64,000 nucleotides of DNA, from the NCBI RefSeq assembly GCF_002233675.1, contig NZ_NMUQ01000002.1, forward strand, positions 429,852-493,851. The letters are read 5' to 3'. The notes under the pieces are model-generated. The model searched no databases. It was not told the origin of the DNA and saw only the letters and a program-made list of their open reading frames with translations. The position numbers and the translations under genes were made by a program. Source of the DNA: Paenibacillus herberti. GTDB lineage: Bacteria; Bacillota; Bacilli; Paenibacillales; Paenibacillaceae. This document shows positions 38,559-47,443 of this stretch, piece by piece (positions within the stretch are counted from its first letter, which is position 1; every line of letters begins with the position of its first letter).

Positions 38559-38581
38559 GCGAGACGGCCACCCCGTTTCGT

Positions 38582-38616
38582 ACTGTAATCATACCGATTA
38601 CAGTTGAGGATGTCAA
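38582..38616 (-). promoter_or_regulatory. Promoter and perfect operator of the Rrf2 gene
   Basis: Minus strand: -35 TTGACA (38611-38616), 17-nt spacer, -10 TATGAT (38588-38593). Centred over the -10 is a perfect inverted repeat, ACTGTAATC-N5-GATTACAGT (38582-38604). Such placement fits autorepression; the same motif could be used to find other targets. Confidence 0.75.
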
Positions 38617-38665
38617 TAGGCCATCCCTATCAGCTTAGTCTGCTCTTTCTTGACGGCCTTTATGT

Positions 38666-39502
38666 TTAGAAATCGAAGTTGTCCGGGTCCGGTCCGAAGC
38701 GTTTGTTTTGGTTGATCCCATCGATCAGCGCCATGTCTTCTTGCGAAAGCTCGAAGTCATACAGATCCGCGTTCTCGATGATGCGGTTTTCATGCGTCGA
38801 TTTTGGAATCGTCACGATGCCATGCTGCAGATCCCAGCGAAGCACGATTTGCGCTGGCGTTTTGCCATGCTTCTTCGCAAGCTCGGCTAGCTCCGGCAAA
38901 TCCAGATTACCTTGCATGAGCGGGCTCCACGCTTCCACAACAATGCCGTGCTTTTGACAAAACTCGCGCAGTTCTACTTGGCCCAGCAGCGGGTGGCATT
39001 CCACCTGATTGAGCATCGGCTTGATCTCCGCATCCTTCAGCAACTCTTCCAGATGGTGGATATGGAAATTACAAACGCCAATCGCACGGACTTTTCCATC
39101 CTTGTACAGCTTTTCGATAGCGCGCCAAGTGTCTTTAATTTTGCCTTCAACCGGCCAGTGAATAAGATAAAGATCCAGCTGTTGGAGTCCAAGCTTGTCC
39201 AGGCTTGTTTGGAACGCCTGAAGCGTGCTCTCATAGCCCATATCAGCATTCCATACCTTTGTCGTAATGAACAGCTCGTCGCGGGAAACGCCGCAATCAC
39301 GGATTGCCCGGCCTACGCCATCTTCGTTCCCGTAGATTTTGGCGGTATCGATGCTGCGGTAGCCTGCCTTGACGGCACTCAGTACAGCCTGCTCAACCTG
39401 TCCTTCTTCCGTTACTTGCCAAACGCCAAGACCAAATCTTGGCATGTGTACTCCGTTATTAAGCTCAACAACATCGTTCAGCCCTTTAAGTTGAATCGTC
39501 AT
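38666..39502 (-). CDS. Aldo/keto reductase
   Basis: 278-residue NAD(P)H-dependent oxidoreductase with the AKR barrel. Catalytic tetrad region: Asp in RSIDTAKIYGNE (with Tyr), Lys in ELFITTKVWNADMG and His in LYLIHWPVEGK. Coenzyme site IPKSTHENRIIEN near residue 235. Related to AKR5-type reductases (YvgN/YtbE of Bacillus, methylglyoxal and 2,5-diketogluconate reductases). ATG at 39502 (MTIQLKGLND) with GGAGG 10 nt upstream. Physiological substrate unknown. Confidence 0.92.
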   Translation of the reverse strand: MTIQLKGLNDVVELNNGVHMPRFGLGVWQVTEEGQVEQAVLSAVKAGYRSIDTAKIYGNEDGVGRAIRDCGVSRDELFITTKVWNADMGYESTLQAFQTSLDKLGLQQLDLYLIHWPVEGKIKDTWRAIEKLYKDGKVRAIGVCNFHIHHLEELLKDAEIKPMLNQVECHPLLGQVELREFCQKHGIVVEAWSPLMQGNLDLPELAELAKKHGKTPAQIVLRWDLQHGIVTIPKSTHENRIIENADLYDFELSQEDMALIDGINQNKRFGPDPDNFDF

Positions 39503-39570
39503 ACAACGATCGCCTCCGTCTATCATTTTTATCCCTATTTATTTTACCACCAGTAGAGAGAATCAAACAA

Positions 39571-39592
39571 ATGAGCCCAGCTAAGGCTCTTT
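39571..39592 (-). terminator. Weak hairpin after the beta-helix gene
   Basis: On the minus strand GAGCC-TTAGCTG-GGCTC is followed by ATTTGTTTG, about 35 nt past the stop of the large secreted protein. The stem is only 5 bp. Confidence 0.4.
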
Positions 39593-39624
39593 GCGCACAG
39601 ATATTCAAGAAGTATCTGGCTCGT

Positions 39625-42318
39625 TTAATGATTCGAGGCTGCTATGCTCAAAAGCCAGTTTTGACTCAAAGAATCGCTCGCAGCCCATTGTAAGCTCAAA
39701 ACGCCGTCTGCTAAACCTCGTCCAGTCATGCCAAGCATTTTCCCGCTATTCCGATTCTTAATTTTAAAATATCCGCCATCCGTATCGATTAGCTCCCACT
39801 GCTGGCTCATACCTCCGGTTTCATTCCATTGAATCGTTTGCCCACCATCATCTTTCGAAGAAGATGCGATATCCAGGAATTTGCCGCTGTTTACATTCAT
39901 GATCTTGCAGTAGCCATCGCCCGTATCTACAAACTTCCACGTTTGTCCGGGCACGCCTGCATACGTTCGCTGCTCCATACTAGCGCCGGACTCCGTGGAA
40001 TTATTAACAGCACCGAGCGCCTTCTCACTGTTTTGATTAATAATTGAATAGGTTTGGGTGATGTCAAATGGCACGAAGATGGAGAGACTCCAGTTCTGAT
40101 TCGTCGAACCCGATGCCGCCCATTGAATGCTCAACGCACCATCTGCCGTGGAACCGCTGGACATGCCCAGTAATTTCCAGCTTTGCTTATTCTTAATTTG
40201 ATAAAAACCGTCTCCAACATAAACCAACTGCCATAGTTGATTGCTAGCCCTATTGTCTGACCCTATAATATTTTTCGCACCATCCACCATCGAAGGGGAT
40301 GAAATTCCCATAAACTTGTCGCTGTTTATATTTTTAATTTTATAGTAGCCGTTACCATCATCAACAAATTGCCAAGCTTGACTAACTGCACCTGTATAAG
40401 CGCGCTGCTCCACGTTTGAACCATCTGCCGCAGCGTTTTCTTTGATGCCAAGCGCCTTGCCGCTATTTCGGTTTTTAATGGTGTAGCCGACTGTTTCATC
40501 CGGTCTCACGACTTGTACGCCGCCTTGAGCTCTTGTTATATTACTTGTACCCGACATTATCCTAATTGGTACGGTTGAATAAGGGCCCATTTTATCAATC
40601 CGATTATTAACAAAGCTCACCATATCCGCATCTTTTACCCAGATGACTGTTGAGGGATCAATACCGAACTGTGCACCGTTACTGCCATTGCTCACATTAT
40701 GCGTATTTAGAAACGTATTACCGCTAACTTTGACATTCTTCGCATTGCTAATGTTTAAGTTAAGTCCTCTTACACCATCGAACGTATTACCTTCTATCGT
40801 TATGTTATCAAATGCTAACTGGGACTTAACATTCGAAGCTGAAAGAGCAATTGCACCTGCTTGTTCACTTTCCGGCCAGAAATAATGATTTCCTGTGTTT
40901 ATGATCCTGTTATTGCGAATGGTCAGATTATTGGAAATACCCGCATGAGAATCGCTTTGCCCTTCTGGCGTGATCACAATAGCTTTATTACTGCCGCGAA
41001 ATATATTATTTTCGATCAGTCCGTCATTTGCTTTGAGAAGCATTCCCCGGTATGAGCTAGTAATCTGGTTATTTCGAAAAATGAACCCGCTTGACATACG
41101 ATCGGGGGTGAAAATAAATTGATCTGCCTGAAAGGGTGAAGGCTGATCCAGCTGTATTCGATATACTGCATTTTCTGCAATATCCCATAAGTCCCCTGTA
41201 CCTTGGGCTGCTATAATTTTCGCTGCAAGATCTGGATCTATCGCGACGCTGTTATAGTCAACTTTTGTGCTGCTAAGTGCCTTGACTTCAGGTCCATCAT
41301 TAAATTGGCGCAACCGCGTACCAGCTTGCAGCGTCCGGGTCGGGTCCTTGAACGCAATGTAGATGGCATCGCCTTCCGACTTTAATACACCAATAGGGCC
41401 TGGAGTTTGAATGCTGAACGAATCATCCCCGGCATTTTCAATAATTGAATTTTCAACAATCGGTCCGACAGCAAAATTCCGGATTCCAATCCCATCCCAA
41501 ACCGTTGTTAACAAAGGAACTTCGACCCCTCCTGGAGGTACGGGACCACGAACAATGCGGAATCCGTCCAGATGCGTCCCCCCCCTACCGCCGCCATCCG
41601 TATAACCGGCCCCTGGAGCTGTGTATACCGTTACATTCCTCCAAGTCACACCACTGCTGCTGCCTACGTTAATGCCATGTGCAACGCCTACTGACAGAGT
41701 AATCAAGTCACCGATTGCAATTCCGCCTCCGACATTGGAAACACGTACAACGTCCTCGGTGCCATCTACCATAACCGCTTTTGATTCCCATAAATGAGAA
41801 ATCCCAGCTTTCTGAAACTTGGTTGCAGGATCATAGATCTCGATTCTGCTATACGGTTTTCTTGGATAGCCAGCATCAAGTTTAACGTCGATTGCTCTCG
41901 TAATTGGATCAATGGCAATAACTTTCCCCTGTGTGAAAGGAAGTGGATCATAATTAAGTGTCAGCCCTTGCACCGTCAAATTCGTGCATCCTGAGACAAT
42001 GAAGGCCTGGGTTAACTTTGTCATAACGATGTTCACACCGTCGGCAATAATCGTTAGGTTGGTAGCATTTTTAATTGAAATCGTGCTTGCCAATCTGTAT
42101 GTGCCTGGGGGAATAACAACTGTGTACGGTTTCGAAACTCCATCCGGGCCTGTGTTTGCAACATTCGCTACTATGGCATCGCTAATCAATTTCTGAATAT
42201 TCACAGCTCCCGTCTGACCTGTCGTCGCAGCCGCTAACCCAATTGGTGCTTGAAACGAGTAACTACCCATTAAAAATAAAAAAGCGAGACAAAAAATGAA
42301 CGCTTTACGACTCAACAT
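39625..42318 (-). CDS. Secreted beta-helix protein with two ricin-type domains
   Basis: 897-residue exported protein. Signal peptide about 1-29 (AFIFCLAFLFLMGSYSF). Residues 40-560 form a right-handed parallel beta-helix of pectate-lyase/polysaccharide-hydrolase type, with many N-x-I/V-x-x-N rungs (LTIRNNRIINTGNH, ITIEGNTFDG, VSGNTFLNTHN). Residues about 605-895 hold two ricin-type beta-trefoil lectin domains, shown by six QxW motifs (SQAWQF, NQLWQL, NQNWSL, GQTWKF, SQQWEL, SQNWLL). Probably binds and cleaves, or only binds, a polysaccharide; no catalytic residues could be assigned. Lower GC than its neighbours. Monocistronic. Confidence 0.85.
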   Translation of the reverse strand: MLSRKAFIFCLAFLFLMGSYSFQAPIGLAAATTGQTGAVNIQKLISDAIVANVANTGPDGVSKPYTVVIPPGTYRLASTISIKNATNLTIIADGVNIVMTKLTQAFIVSGCTNLTVQGLTLNYDPLPFTQGKVIAIDPITRAIDVKLDAGYPRKPYSRIEIYDPATKFQKAGISHLWESKAVMVDGTEDVVRVSNVGGGIAIGDLITLSVGVAHGINVGSSSGVTWRNVTVYTAPGAGYTDGGGRGGTHLDGFRIVRGPVPPGGVEVPLLTTVWDGIGIRNFAVGPIVENSIIENAGDDSFSIQTPGPIGVLKSEGDAIYIAFKDPTRTLQAGTRLRQFNDGPEVKALSSTKVDYNSVAIDPDLAAKIIAAQGTGDLWDIAENAVYRIQLDQPSPFQADQFIFTPDRMSSGFIFRNNQITSSYRGMLLKANDGLIENNIFRGSNKAIVITPEGQSDSHAGISNNLTIRNNRIINTGNHYFWPESEQAGAIALSASNVKSQLAFDNITIEGNTFDGVRGLNLNISNAKNVKVSGNTFLNTHNVSNGSNGAQFGIDPSTVIWVKDADMVSFVNNRIDKMGPYSTVPIRIMSGTSNITRAQGGVQVVRPDETVGYTIKNRNSGKALGIKENAAADGSNVEQRAYTGAVSQAWQFVDDGNGYYKIKNINSDKFMGISSPSMVDGAKNIIGSDNRASNQLWQLVYVGDGFYQIKNKQSWKLLGMSSGSTADGALSIQWAASGSTNQNWSLSIFVPFDITQTYSIINQNSEKALGAVNNSTESGASMEQRTYAGVPGQTWKFVDTGDGYCKIMNVNSGKFLDIASSSKDDGGQTIQWNETGGMSQQWELIDTDGGYFKIKNRNSGKMLGMTGRGLADGVLSLQWAASDSLSQNWLLSIAASNH

Positions 42319-42479
42319 AAATTACACTCCGTTTCTTTATCTTTATTTTTAAAATGATTTCCGTTCCTTCAAACGAAACTTATATTGTGCTAGCGTCACC
42401 TCCCCAATCCCAAATTGATGTCATAGATAACCCCTCACCTCTTATATCGGAATATTAATTTACCTATACATTAAAAATA

Positions 42480-42510
42480 TGGGCTCAATGCGAAAGTCGC
42501 ATTGAGCCCA
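42480..42510. terminator. Strong hairpin in a divergent intergenic region
   Basis: TGGGCTCAATGCGA-AAG-TCGCATTGAGCCCA is a perfect 14-bp stem with T-runs close by on both strands (TACCTTTTTG plus; TATTTTTAATG minus). Neither flanking gene ends here: the genes point away from it. It may attenuate the beta-helix gene leader, or insulate; otherwise 42319-42613 shows no gene. Confidence 0.7.
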
Positions 42511-42613
42511 TACCTTTTTGACGATTTGGTGACATCCGTTGTCATGTACGGCTCGCCTTCATGAATAGAATAACCGTGATGGACTTCAACTAACGCTAGA
42601 GGTGGTGCTTCGG

Positions 42614-42880
42614 ATGACGTATGTATGGGCAGCAATCATTGTGCTCGCTGCAGGCGCGATTGTGTTTGGAGCAATAAAATCGAGCAAGCGCTGGGCGCTT
42701 CTGCGCAGCGAAAGTAAAAACAAGCTCGATAAAGTGTACCGGCTGCAGGCTTACTTAAAGGATAATGGGTTGAAATCACGCACCCATGAGGAGGAGGGCA
42801 GCATCCGACTGCTCGTGCTGCGCAAGGAGCTGGAGCACGGCAAGCAGCTGCTTGCCGTGTATGAAGAGGAGACCGGCTAA
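42614..42880 (+). CDS. Small membrane-anchored protein, 88 residues
   Basis: 88 residues from ATG at 42614 (MTYVWAAIIVLAAGAIVFGA), behind AGAGGTGG. One N-terminal membrane helix (about 3-22), then a cytosolic part rich in Lys, Glu and Leu (LDKVYRLQAYLKDNGLKSRTHEEEGSIRLLVLRKELEHGKQLLAVYEEE), resembling small 'putative signal-transducing'-like domains. No firm family. An in-frame GTG at 42602 lies inside the ribosome binding site. Upstream of the DsbA-like gene by 200 nt. Confidence 0.65.
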   Translation: MTYVWAAIIVLAAGAIVFGAIKSSKRWALLRSESKNKLDKVYRLQAYLKDNGLKSRTHEEEGSIRLLVLRKELEHGKQLLAVYEEETG

Positions 42881-43077
42881 GCAGTCAAGCCGGGGCAGGC
42901 CCTTCCTATGGGAGGGCCTTTTGAGCTGTAAGGAGCGTGCTGACGTTGAAGCTCGGGCTCGCTTCGTTCATACTATATAAAATGAACCAGAGAACAAACG
43001 ATGAAGCGGAGAGAACCCACAGGAACTTGCGGATGGTACAAGCTTCGGCCGATGGCCCAAAAAAGGAGGCAGGAATT

Positions 43078-43716
43078 ATGCTGATCGAAGTTTATCATGA
43101 TCTCCTATGTCCCTGGTGCCGAATCGGACGCAGGCATCTCGAGATCGCCCTTCGGGAGTGGCAGCCTCTTTCAGGTAGAGAAGCCATTGTGCGCTACAGT
43201 CCGTACCTGCTGCATCCCGATGTGCCGCCAGAAGGCCTGCCTTTCCGTAGCGCGATGGCTGCCCGCTCAGGCGGGCAGGCTGCGCTGCGACGCTCGCTGC
43301 GCCATGTAAATCAAGACGGACAGGCGCTCGGACTGACATTCCGATTCGAGCGGATCGCACAGCTCCCTTCAACCCGCCTGGCTCATCAGGCCCTTTCACT
43401 TACGCCAGCAAAGGAACAAGCCGCTTTTGCAGACGAGCTGTCCCGCCGCTACTTCGAGGAAGGCGAGAATATCGGCGAGTTGCCAATCATTACAGAAGCC
43501 GGCACGGCGGCCGGCTGGAATGCACAAGAACTATTGGAACGGCTGCAGCATGATGACGGCCGAGTCGAAATGGAAGCCCAGCTCGAGCTCGGGCGGCGCA
43601 TCGGGCTGGATGGCGTGCCCCTGTTTATTTTTGAGGGCCAGTACGCCCTATCGGGCGCCTACCCTCATCCAGAGCTGCTGCTTTTGCTGAAAAAACTTGG
43701 CCAGCTGCTTCGCTGA
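43078..43716 (+). CDS. DsbA-family oxidoreductase (FrnE-like)
   Basis: 212-residue cytosolic thiol-disulfide oxidoreductase with a thioredoxin fold and helical insertion. Active site C11-PWC-14 in YHDLLCPWCRIG; cis-Pro region GLDGVPLFIFEGQYALSGA. Resembles FrnE/2-hydroxychromene isomerase-like DsbA proteins found in Bacillota. ATG at 43078 is preceded by AAAGGAGG with 8-nt spacing; an upstream in-frame extension to 42937 is rejected. Substrate unknown. Convergent with the kinase-like gene. Confidence 0.88.
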   Translation: MLIEVYHDLLCPWCRIGRRHLEIALREWQPLSGREAIVRYSPYLLHPDVPPEGLPFRSAMAARSGGQAALRRSLRHVNQDGQALGLTFRFERIAQLPSTRLAHQALSLTPAKEQAAFADELSRRYFEEGENIGELPIITEAGTAAGWNAQELLERLQHDDGRVEMEAQLELGRRIGLDGVPLFIFEGQYALSGAYPHPELLLLLKKLGQLLR

Positions 43717-43752
43717 AGCAAGCAGCTGCGAAGCTACCGTCAAACTCAAATG

Positions 43753-44469
43753 TTACGGTAACATTCCGTCTCCCGATGCATCCTCCGGCAAGTCCCGGCT
43801 AGCCTGCTCTTTGCCGCGTTTTCGCGTCCATCGATAGCCGGAACGCATTCCGTCCATCATCCATGCGGGAACGGGGAATGGACTTCGACTCAGCAGCGGT
43901 TTATAGATAGCATAGTAAGCCCTTTTCATATCCGACCACATCGTACAGCTCTCCAGCTTGAGAAAATCCGATACGTCAATGACCATGCCGCGTCCATCCT
44001 TGAGCATGACGTTTTTGCCATGCACGTCGTGAGGGCGCAAGCCCCGAGAGACCGCATAACTTAACGCATCATCCACATCCTTGATGACCTGCTCTGGAAT
44101 TTGAACACCTTCGAGCAGGCAATCATAGAGGGTTTTGCCGTGCAGCCTCTTCAGAAGCATCCAGCGCTTTCCTCCATCGTCACCGGAAGCATGACAGCGT
44201 CCAAAGCCCGGATGTTCGCCAATCAAGCGATATACCTGACGTTCCGCTTCCCATCCGTCACGGCCAGGCGCATATACCTTGACGGCCAGTCGGCTGTCGC
44301 CCGGATAAGAGAATACAGCCGCGTAATTGCCGCAACCGAGGAGCTTCCAGCCTGGCGGCATTTTCCGTACCTGAACCGGATTCCAGCTATTCTCGCTGAT
44401 TACCTCAAGACCCGGCAATAGCTCATTGCGAATCCGTTCCGCATGCCGCCTTCTTGTATCCTCGTCCAT
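43753..44469 (-). CDS. Protein-kinase-like protein
   Basis: 238-residue small kinase-fold protein. ATP-binding features: LGCGNYAAVF (glycine-rich loop, about 44-53) and LAVKVYAPG (Lys about 64). The catalytic loop is HDVHGKNVML (HxD-like, with Asp then Asn, about 147-156) and the metal-binding segment VIDVSDF (about 164). This is closer to Bacillus YrzF/aminoglycoside-kinase-like proteins than to Hanks kinases with extracellular domains. Target unknown. ATG follows GGAGGAG. Downstream of the GT2/WbaP genes but separated by 25 nt, so possibly co-transcribed. Confidence 0.72.
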   Translation of the reverse strand: MDEDTRRRHAERIRNELLPGLEVISENSWNPVQVRKMPPGWKLLGCGNYAAVFSYPGDSRLAVKVYAPGRDGWEAERQVYRLIGEHPGFGRCHASGDDGGKRWMLLKRLHGKTLYDCLLEGVQIPEQVIKDVDDALSYAVSRGLRPHDVHGKNVMLKDGRGMVIDVSDFLKLESCTMWSDMKRAYYAIYKPLLSRSPFPVPAWMMDGMRSGYRWTRKRGKEQASRDLPEDASGDGMLP

Positions 44470-44494
44470 CTTGCGCTCCTCCTCTCCCGATAGC

Positions 44495-45493
44495 TCAGCC
44501 TGGCCTATACATGCTGAACGCCCGGCGCAAGCGCTCTGGCAGTCGACGATGATGGATGCCCAGCTTATAGCCGGCTAGCTTAGCGACATTTTCCGCTACT
44601 ACTTTCGGTATTTTTGCCCATTGTCCCCCATTTATCAACGCCTTCAGTTGCGCCTTGACGAGTCCAGAGCCTTCCTTGCCGACACCGGCATAGGGCAAAA
44701 TCCACACCTGTTCGGACATCGAGACCCCGTTGTCATAAAATCGCTTGAACTGCTGCATCGGCGTATAAGCATGAGAGTGAATAACCCTCGCTTCTGCATT
44801 ATAAGCAATTCGATAACCTTCCAACACCATTTTGCCTGCCAGGAACAGATCCTCATTGAAAAAAGTCGGCTCCGCAAACCCGCCCATAGCGCGGAACGTC
44901 TCCTTGCGCATCGCGGCGCACACATTGGAGCAGAAGAAGGTTTTGATCCCAAGCTCGCTCAAATCCTCCCGGCTCTTCAGCCGAGATTCGTGGGGATAAT
45001 TGTACTCCCGCGACATCCGCTCCAGGGGATCCGCCTCCGGGCGGGCCAACTGGCGGGCGTAGGCATAACCGATCTCGCTCTCTTTGAGCGACCGGGCGAG
45101 TTCTTCAACGAGCCGATCGTTGTCCGGCAGCGCATCCTGCGTCATGAACAGCAGAATGCAGCCGGAAGCCTCGCGCGCCGCACGATTGCGCGCGCCGCCA
45201 TGGTCGAACTCCGCTCGCGTGATAGAGAAAAGCCGCGCACCAGCGCGAATAGCCCGCTGCGGTGTGCCGTCAGTGGATTCTGTATCGATGATGATGATTT
45301 CATAGGGTGGAAGCGTCTGCCGGCTCAGCCGCCCCAGCAGCTCCTCCAGATCGGGCCCCGCGTTGCGGGTAGGAATAATCACGGAAACCCTGTCTCCTGC
45401 AGAAGCAGCCGGCACGGGGCCGGCTGCTTCGGAGCCAGGGGCCGCCAGGGAGGTGTTATCCTCCGTTGCAGCCTTCTGGTTTTCAATATGCAT
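44495..45493 (-). CDS. Family 2 glycosyltransferase
   Basis: 332-residue GT-A transferase. VSVIIPTRNAGPDLEELLGRLSRQTLPPYEIIIIDTESTDGT is the GT2 nucleotide-sugar site, followed by a DxD-like TQDALPDN and the acceptor region EPTFFNEDLFLAGKMVLEGYRIAYN. Resembles rhamnosyltransferases. The N-terminal 30 residues are Ala/Pro-rich. It overlaps the preceding WbaP-type gene by 11 nt, so the two are translated from one message and likely act on the same lipid-linked glycan. Confidence 0.88.
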   Translation of the reverse strand: MHIENQKAATEDNTSLAAPGSEAAGPVPAASAGDRVSVIIPTRNAGPDLEELLGRLSRQTLPPYEIIIIDTESTDGTPQRAIRAGARLFSITRAEFDHGGARNRAAREASGCILLFMTQDALPDNDRLVEELARSLKESEIGYAYARQLARPEADPLERMSREYNYPHESRLKSREDLSELGIKTFFCSNVCAAMRKETFRAMGGFAEPTFFNEDLFLAGKMVLEGYRIAYNAEARVIHSHAYTPMQQFKRFYDNGVSMSEQVWILPYAGVGKEGSGLVKAQLKALINGGQWAKIPKVVAENVAKLAGYKLGIHHRRLPERLRRAFSMYRPG

Positions 45494-46919
45494 TTTTATG
45501 GATGAGTCCTTTCAGTACGGTCTTGAAAATAATCCGAATATCGAAGAAGAAACTCCAATTCTCAATATAGAAAATATCATGACGGATGCGCTCGTCGATC
45601 GACGTGTCGCCGCGCAGCCCGTTCGTCTGCGCCCAGCCCGTAATGCCGGGACGGATATGATGTTTGACCATGTACCGTGGAATCTCCTCGCGGAACTGAT
45701 CCACGAAGAACGGCCGCTCCGGACGGGGTCCAACAACGCTCATCTCGCCGAGCAGTACATTGATGAACTGTGGCAGCTCATCCAGGCTTGTGCTCCGCAG
45801 GAAGGTACCAAATCGGGTGCGGCGCGGGTCATTTTCCACCGTCCAGGTCTGGCTTGCGTCAGCATCGGTGCTGACACGCATCGAGCGGAACTTGAGCATC
45901 TGGAAGCTCCGGCGGTTCAGGCCGACGCGCTCCTGCCGGAACATGATCGGACCAGGTGATGTCAGCTTGATGCCAAGAGCGATCAACAACATCACGGGTG
46001 AAAGTACAATCAGTGCAGCGAGCGAGAAAGCGATGTCGAATGTGCGCTTGGCAATCCGATTCCCCATTTCGTCGAGCGGCACGTCGCGGATATTGATAAG
46101 CGGTACACCCGCGAAGTTGTCAAAGAATGGCTTCGCCGGCAGCAAATCGAAATAATCCGGGATAATCAGCGTTTTGACCCCGGCCTTCTCGCATGTTTTG
46201 ATGAGATCGCCGTACTTGGAGTGGGCATCAAGCGGCAGCGCGATAATGACCTCGTCAATCGTCGGATTTTCTCTCAGCAAAGTCTCCAGCTCATCCAGCC
46301 GCCCAACGATCGGAGCGAGTGGTCGGCCATTGTAACGCTTCTGCACAACGGAGTCATGCTCGTCTTGGAAGTCATCGAGGAAACCGTACGCCTCATATCC
46401 CAAATCGGGATAGAGCTGCAGTTGGTCGTGGAAGCTGCGGCCTACGCTGCCCGCGCCGAGAATGAGCACATAACGTTTGTTCAGTCCGCGTCGACGCAAA
46501 ACGGTCAGCATCCGCTTCACCGTGAAGCGGTAGACGACAAGCCCGATCAAGTTCATGGCAAAGAACAGTGCTAGGAACTCACGCGAGATATGTACATCCT
46601 TGGTGATGAACAGCAGGCTGAGCAACAGCAGGAAGCTGAGCGACTGTACCTGCAAGAGGTTCAGCACATCTCTAGAGAACTTCTTGCGCCGCTTAGGGGC
46701 GTAGAAGCTCGTATAAAAGCCGATCAGCACAGCTGCAAACGCGTAGACCGTGCTCCAAACTAGGTAAGTCTTGAAAGGAACTGTGATGTAGGACACCAGC
46801 AGCCCGCTTTGAAATTTGATCCAGTATGCTGCCAGAAACAGGCCTAGCATGACAGCCAGGTCGGTCAGCACATACATCTGCGTCAGAAAACGCTGATTTC
46901 TTCGAAGCATTCTCATCAC
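45483..46919 (-). CDS. Undecaprenyl-phosphate sugar phosphotransferase (WbaP type)
   Basis: 478-residue membrane enzyme that starts glycan assembly by moving a sugar-1-phosphate (often glucose or galactose) onto undecaprenyl phosphate. Four to five N-terminal membrane helices (about 15-130), a Rossmann-like CoA-binding domain (about 140-260), one more helix (SLAALIVLSPVMLLIALGI), and the C-terminal catalytic domain with FRQERVGLNRRSFQMLKFRSM, DELPQFINVLLGEMSVVGPRPERP and GITGWAQTNGLRG. Likely the initiating enzyme for the surface polymers made here. Gene order: WbaP type, then GT2. Confidence 0.92.
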   Translation of the reverse strand: MMRMLRRNQRFLTQMYVLTDLAVMLGLFLAAYWIKFQSGLLVSYITVPFKTYLVWSTVYAFAAVLIGFYTSFYAPKRRKKFSRDVLNLLQVQSLSFLLLLSLLFITKDVHISREFLALFFAMNLIGLVVYRFTVKRMLTVLRRRGLNKRYVLILGAGSVGRSFHDQLQLYPDLGYEAYGFLDDFQDEHDSVVQKRYNGRPLAPIVGRLDELETLLRENPTIDEVIIALPLDAHSKYGDLIKTCEKAGVKTLIIPDYFDLLPAKPFFDNFAGVPLINIRDVPLDEMGNRIAKRTFDIAFSLAALIVLSPVMLLIALGIKLTSPGPIMFRQERVGLNRRSFQMLKFRSMRVSTDADASQTWTVENDPRRTRFGTFLRSTSLDELPQFINVLLGEMSVVGPRPERPFFVDQFREEIPRYMVKHHIRPGITGWAQTNGLRGDTSIDERIRHDIFYIENWSFFFDIRIIFKTVLKGLIHKNAY

Positions 46920-47443
46920 CGCTATTAACGTTATAGTCTATCAATCTCACTAATTGTACCAAAAAAGGAGACAGTGGGCTATTCGTTAGACGAATTTTGC
47001 GTCAAAATGTTTCTGGCATGATAGATTATTTCGAATGAAAGTTGCAAGATCTCCGGGCATGTTGCGCGAAAGTAGTCCTTCACTGCCTGTGAAGCGGCAT
47101 AATTTGAAAGAGTGAAGCTAACTAAGCATTGCTCGTTGCTAGCGTTCTGCGTTCTGCGTTCTGCGTTCTGCGTTCTGCGTTCTGCGTTCTGCGTTCTGCG
47201 TTCTGCGTTCTGCGTTCTGCGTTCTGCGTTCTGCGTTCTGCGTTCTGGGTCGTAATTATCCCATTCATTCCACAAGTCGTCTTCCGCTACCCTGCGTCCA
47301 TTGGCATGCTCACACCAGTCCACGAGGTGATGCCTGCTGCCCGACGTCATGTTTATCCGACTACACGGAGCTTTACCTGCCGCCTCGCATCCAACAGCAT
47401 GTTAATACCATTCTATAGAGCGTTGCCCGCTACCATGCCACAT
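46920..47443. other. Intergenic region with heptamer array
   Basis: About 524 bp between two minus-strand glycan genes. It contains the GTTCTGC repeat array (47144-47248) and should hold the promoter of the WbaP-type gene near 46920-46980. No gene is supported: the open frames over the array exist only because a 7-bp unit without stops keeps all frames open. Confidence 0.7.
47144..47248. repeat. Heptanucleotide tandem repeat, 15 copies
   Basis: Fourteen exact copies of GTTCTGC are followed by one GTTCTGG (105 bp). The array is uninterrupted and lies in an intergenic region. Period seven shifts the reading frame each unit, so it cannot serve as a simple coding repeat; copy number is likely to vary between strains by slippage. 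Confidence 0.95.

Noticed and set aside
47144-47248. CRISPR array or satellite with spacers
   Set aside because: The units are contiguous 7-mers without spacers, and no cas genes are present.
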